Assembly (NCBI RefSeq): GCF_020480685.1 | Contig: NZ_JAJAFU010000025.1 | Span: 1 to 34,944 of the forward strand | Direction: 5' to 3' | From: Deferrivibrio essentukiensis | GTDB lineage: Bacteria > Chrysiogenota > Deferribacteres > Deferribacterales > Deferrivibrionaceae | Length of the DNA: 34,944 nucleotides | Shown: positions 34,304 to 34,944 of the stretch, one piece after another | Layout: the number at the start of each line of letters is the position of its first letter | Position numbering within the stretch: position 1 is the first letter of the stretch | The notes under the pieces: model-generated | The model's database searches: none | Seen by the model: only the letters and a program-made list of their open reading frames with translations | What the model was told of the DNA's origin: nothing | Made by a program: the position numbers and the translations under genes

Positions 34304-34939
34304 TTACTTCTCTATTACCAGCCATACGTACAAATCTCCACTTTTAGGGTCAACCCACTCATCGAGAATAACAGCATTTTGCAATATCTGTTCTGACTTA
34401 TGAACAGAGAGAGAGCTTAATTTACTCGTATATGTGTCGCTTACCTTGGAAAGTATCCGTGTCCTTTCTATGTTTAGCTCTGTATTGACAAAAACCTTCA
34501 ATTGTTTGGCAAGCTCAGCTTGAGCTAATGTTTTAGCAAGCCTTTTCTGAGCTGCATATCCACCCCTTACAGATGATTTTCTTGCAATACCAATTGCCCC
34601 AAAATATCCGTCATAATTTGCGTCATAAAACCATACAGGACGTCCATCTTTTAAAGGAAATTTTGTATCATTTGACTGTTTTTTTTCCTTTATGTCAGAA
34701 GGAGCTTTTTTCTCTTCTATTGTTTTTGGCTTTTGTGATAAAGGTTCATCAGCAGTTTTGTCAAACACTGGTTCCTTAATTTGAGGCTCTCCGGTTTCCT
34801 GATCCAATTCATTAAAAGCTTTGTCAGCCTCAGCTTGCTGATGTGAAACAGAATTTTGTTTAATATAAGGCTTTGTGTAGGAACAGCCTGAAATAATTAC
34901 CACAATACAAACAATTACGAACAATATTCTTAAAAACAT
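34304..34939 (-). CDS. LPP20-family-like outer-surface lipoprotein
   Basis: Predicted lipoprotein of 211 residues. The signal peptide ends in the lipobox IISGC with lipidated C19. Residues about 20-95 are a low-complexity, charged and Pro/Lys/Glu-rich linker; 100-211 form a folded domain with the LPP20 pattern (YFGAIGIARKS, AQKRLAKTLAQAELAKQL, ILDEWVDPKSGDLYVWLVIEK). Family members are surface or periplasmic proteins of unknown biochemical role, sometimes near flagellar or secretion genes. The window ends 5 bases before the ATG, so the ribosome site and promoter cannot be checked and a longer start is possible. Confidence 0.78.
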   Translation of the reverse strand: MFLRILFVIVCIVVIISGCSYTKPYIKQNSVSHQQAEADKAFNELDQETGEPQIKEPVFDKTADEPLSQKPKTIEEKKAPSDIKEKKQSNDTKFPLKDGRPVWFYDANYDGYFGAIGIARKSSVRGGYAAQKRLAKTLAQAELAKQLKVFVNTELNIERTRILSKVSDTYTSKLSSLSVHKSEQILQNAVILDEWVDPKSGDLYVWLVIEK

Positions 34940-34944
34940 TTTTC

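Overview
The window is AT-rich bacterial chromosome, densely packed with housekeeping genes and free of insertion sequences, phage genes, CRISPR arrays or tRNAs. Several traits suggest a Gram-negative, thermophilic or anaerobic, respiratory lineage, most likely Deferribacteres (Deferribacter-like): a periplasmic flavocytochrome c sulfide dehydrogenase, a mitochondrial-type citrate synthase, a very large NAD-glutamate dehydrogenase, a phosphoglycerate-mutase-like protein in place of homoserine kinase, and lipoproteins. The taxonomic call is inference from gene content, not from a marker-gene tree.

Layout. 1-874: 3' part of a DUF438/hemerythrin/PAS sensor (+). 917-3805: pyrR-pyrB-pyrC (+) behind a consensus promoter and a short leader ending in a strong intrinsic terminator. 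3813-3881: C-rich-loop terminator or small RNA (-). 3944-9244: hom, apgM-like, lysC, cimA (-), an operon for aspartate-family and isoleucine precursor synthesis with overlapping or nearly touching genes. 9455-12350: EAL-domain c-di-GMP phosphodiesterase overlapping a thioredoxin-fold DUF255 (YyaL) gene (+). 12429-14289: diheme cytochrome c and Tat-exported FCSD flavoprotein (+), i.e. fccAB. 14321-14742: RNase P RNA (-), preceded by a MagIII/EndoIII-like DNA glycosylase whose 3' end overlaps it. 15418-16097: two small unknown proteins (+). 16105-16171: candidate 67-nt small RNA with GGA motifs (-), then an EamA transporter (-). 17309-18622: citrate synthase (+). 18952-20570: MBL-fold protein plus a pseudo-receiver/RsbW-like ATPase (-). 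20645-22066: phosphomannomutase/phosphoglucomutase (+). 22095-23675: ATP-dependent PEP carboxykinase (-). 23732-26672: HNH protein and alaS (+). 26706-27275: CoA-type Nudix hydrolase (+). 27443-33454: NAD-glutamate dehydrogenase and an exported M16 peptidase (+). 33502-34939: elbB and an LPP20-like lipoprotein (-).

How it fits together. Most genes serve central carbon and nitrogen flow (citrate synthase, PEPCK, glutamate dehydrogenase, pyrimidine, threonine/isoleucine), with an electron-input module (fccAB) and signalling genes (EAL, PAS/hemerythrin, RsbW-like kinase plus MBL protein). The most unusual signals are non-coding. The pyr leader has a GGGU start region and a CCUUCC terminator arm, resembling nucleotide-sensing attenuation by transcript slippage. 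Two compact minus-strand elements each have an extended -10 and an intrinsic terminator: one exposes an anti-Shine-Dalgarno-like C-rich loop, the other carries CsrA-like GGA motifs. The RNase P RNA carries an enlarged P12 arm.
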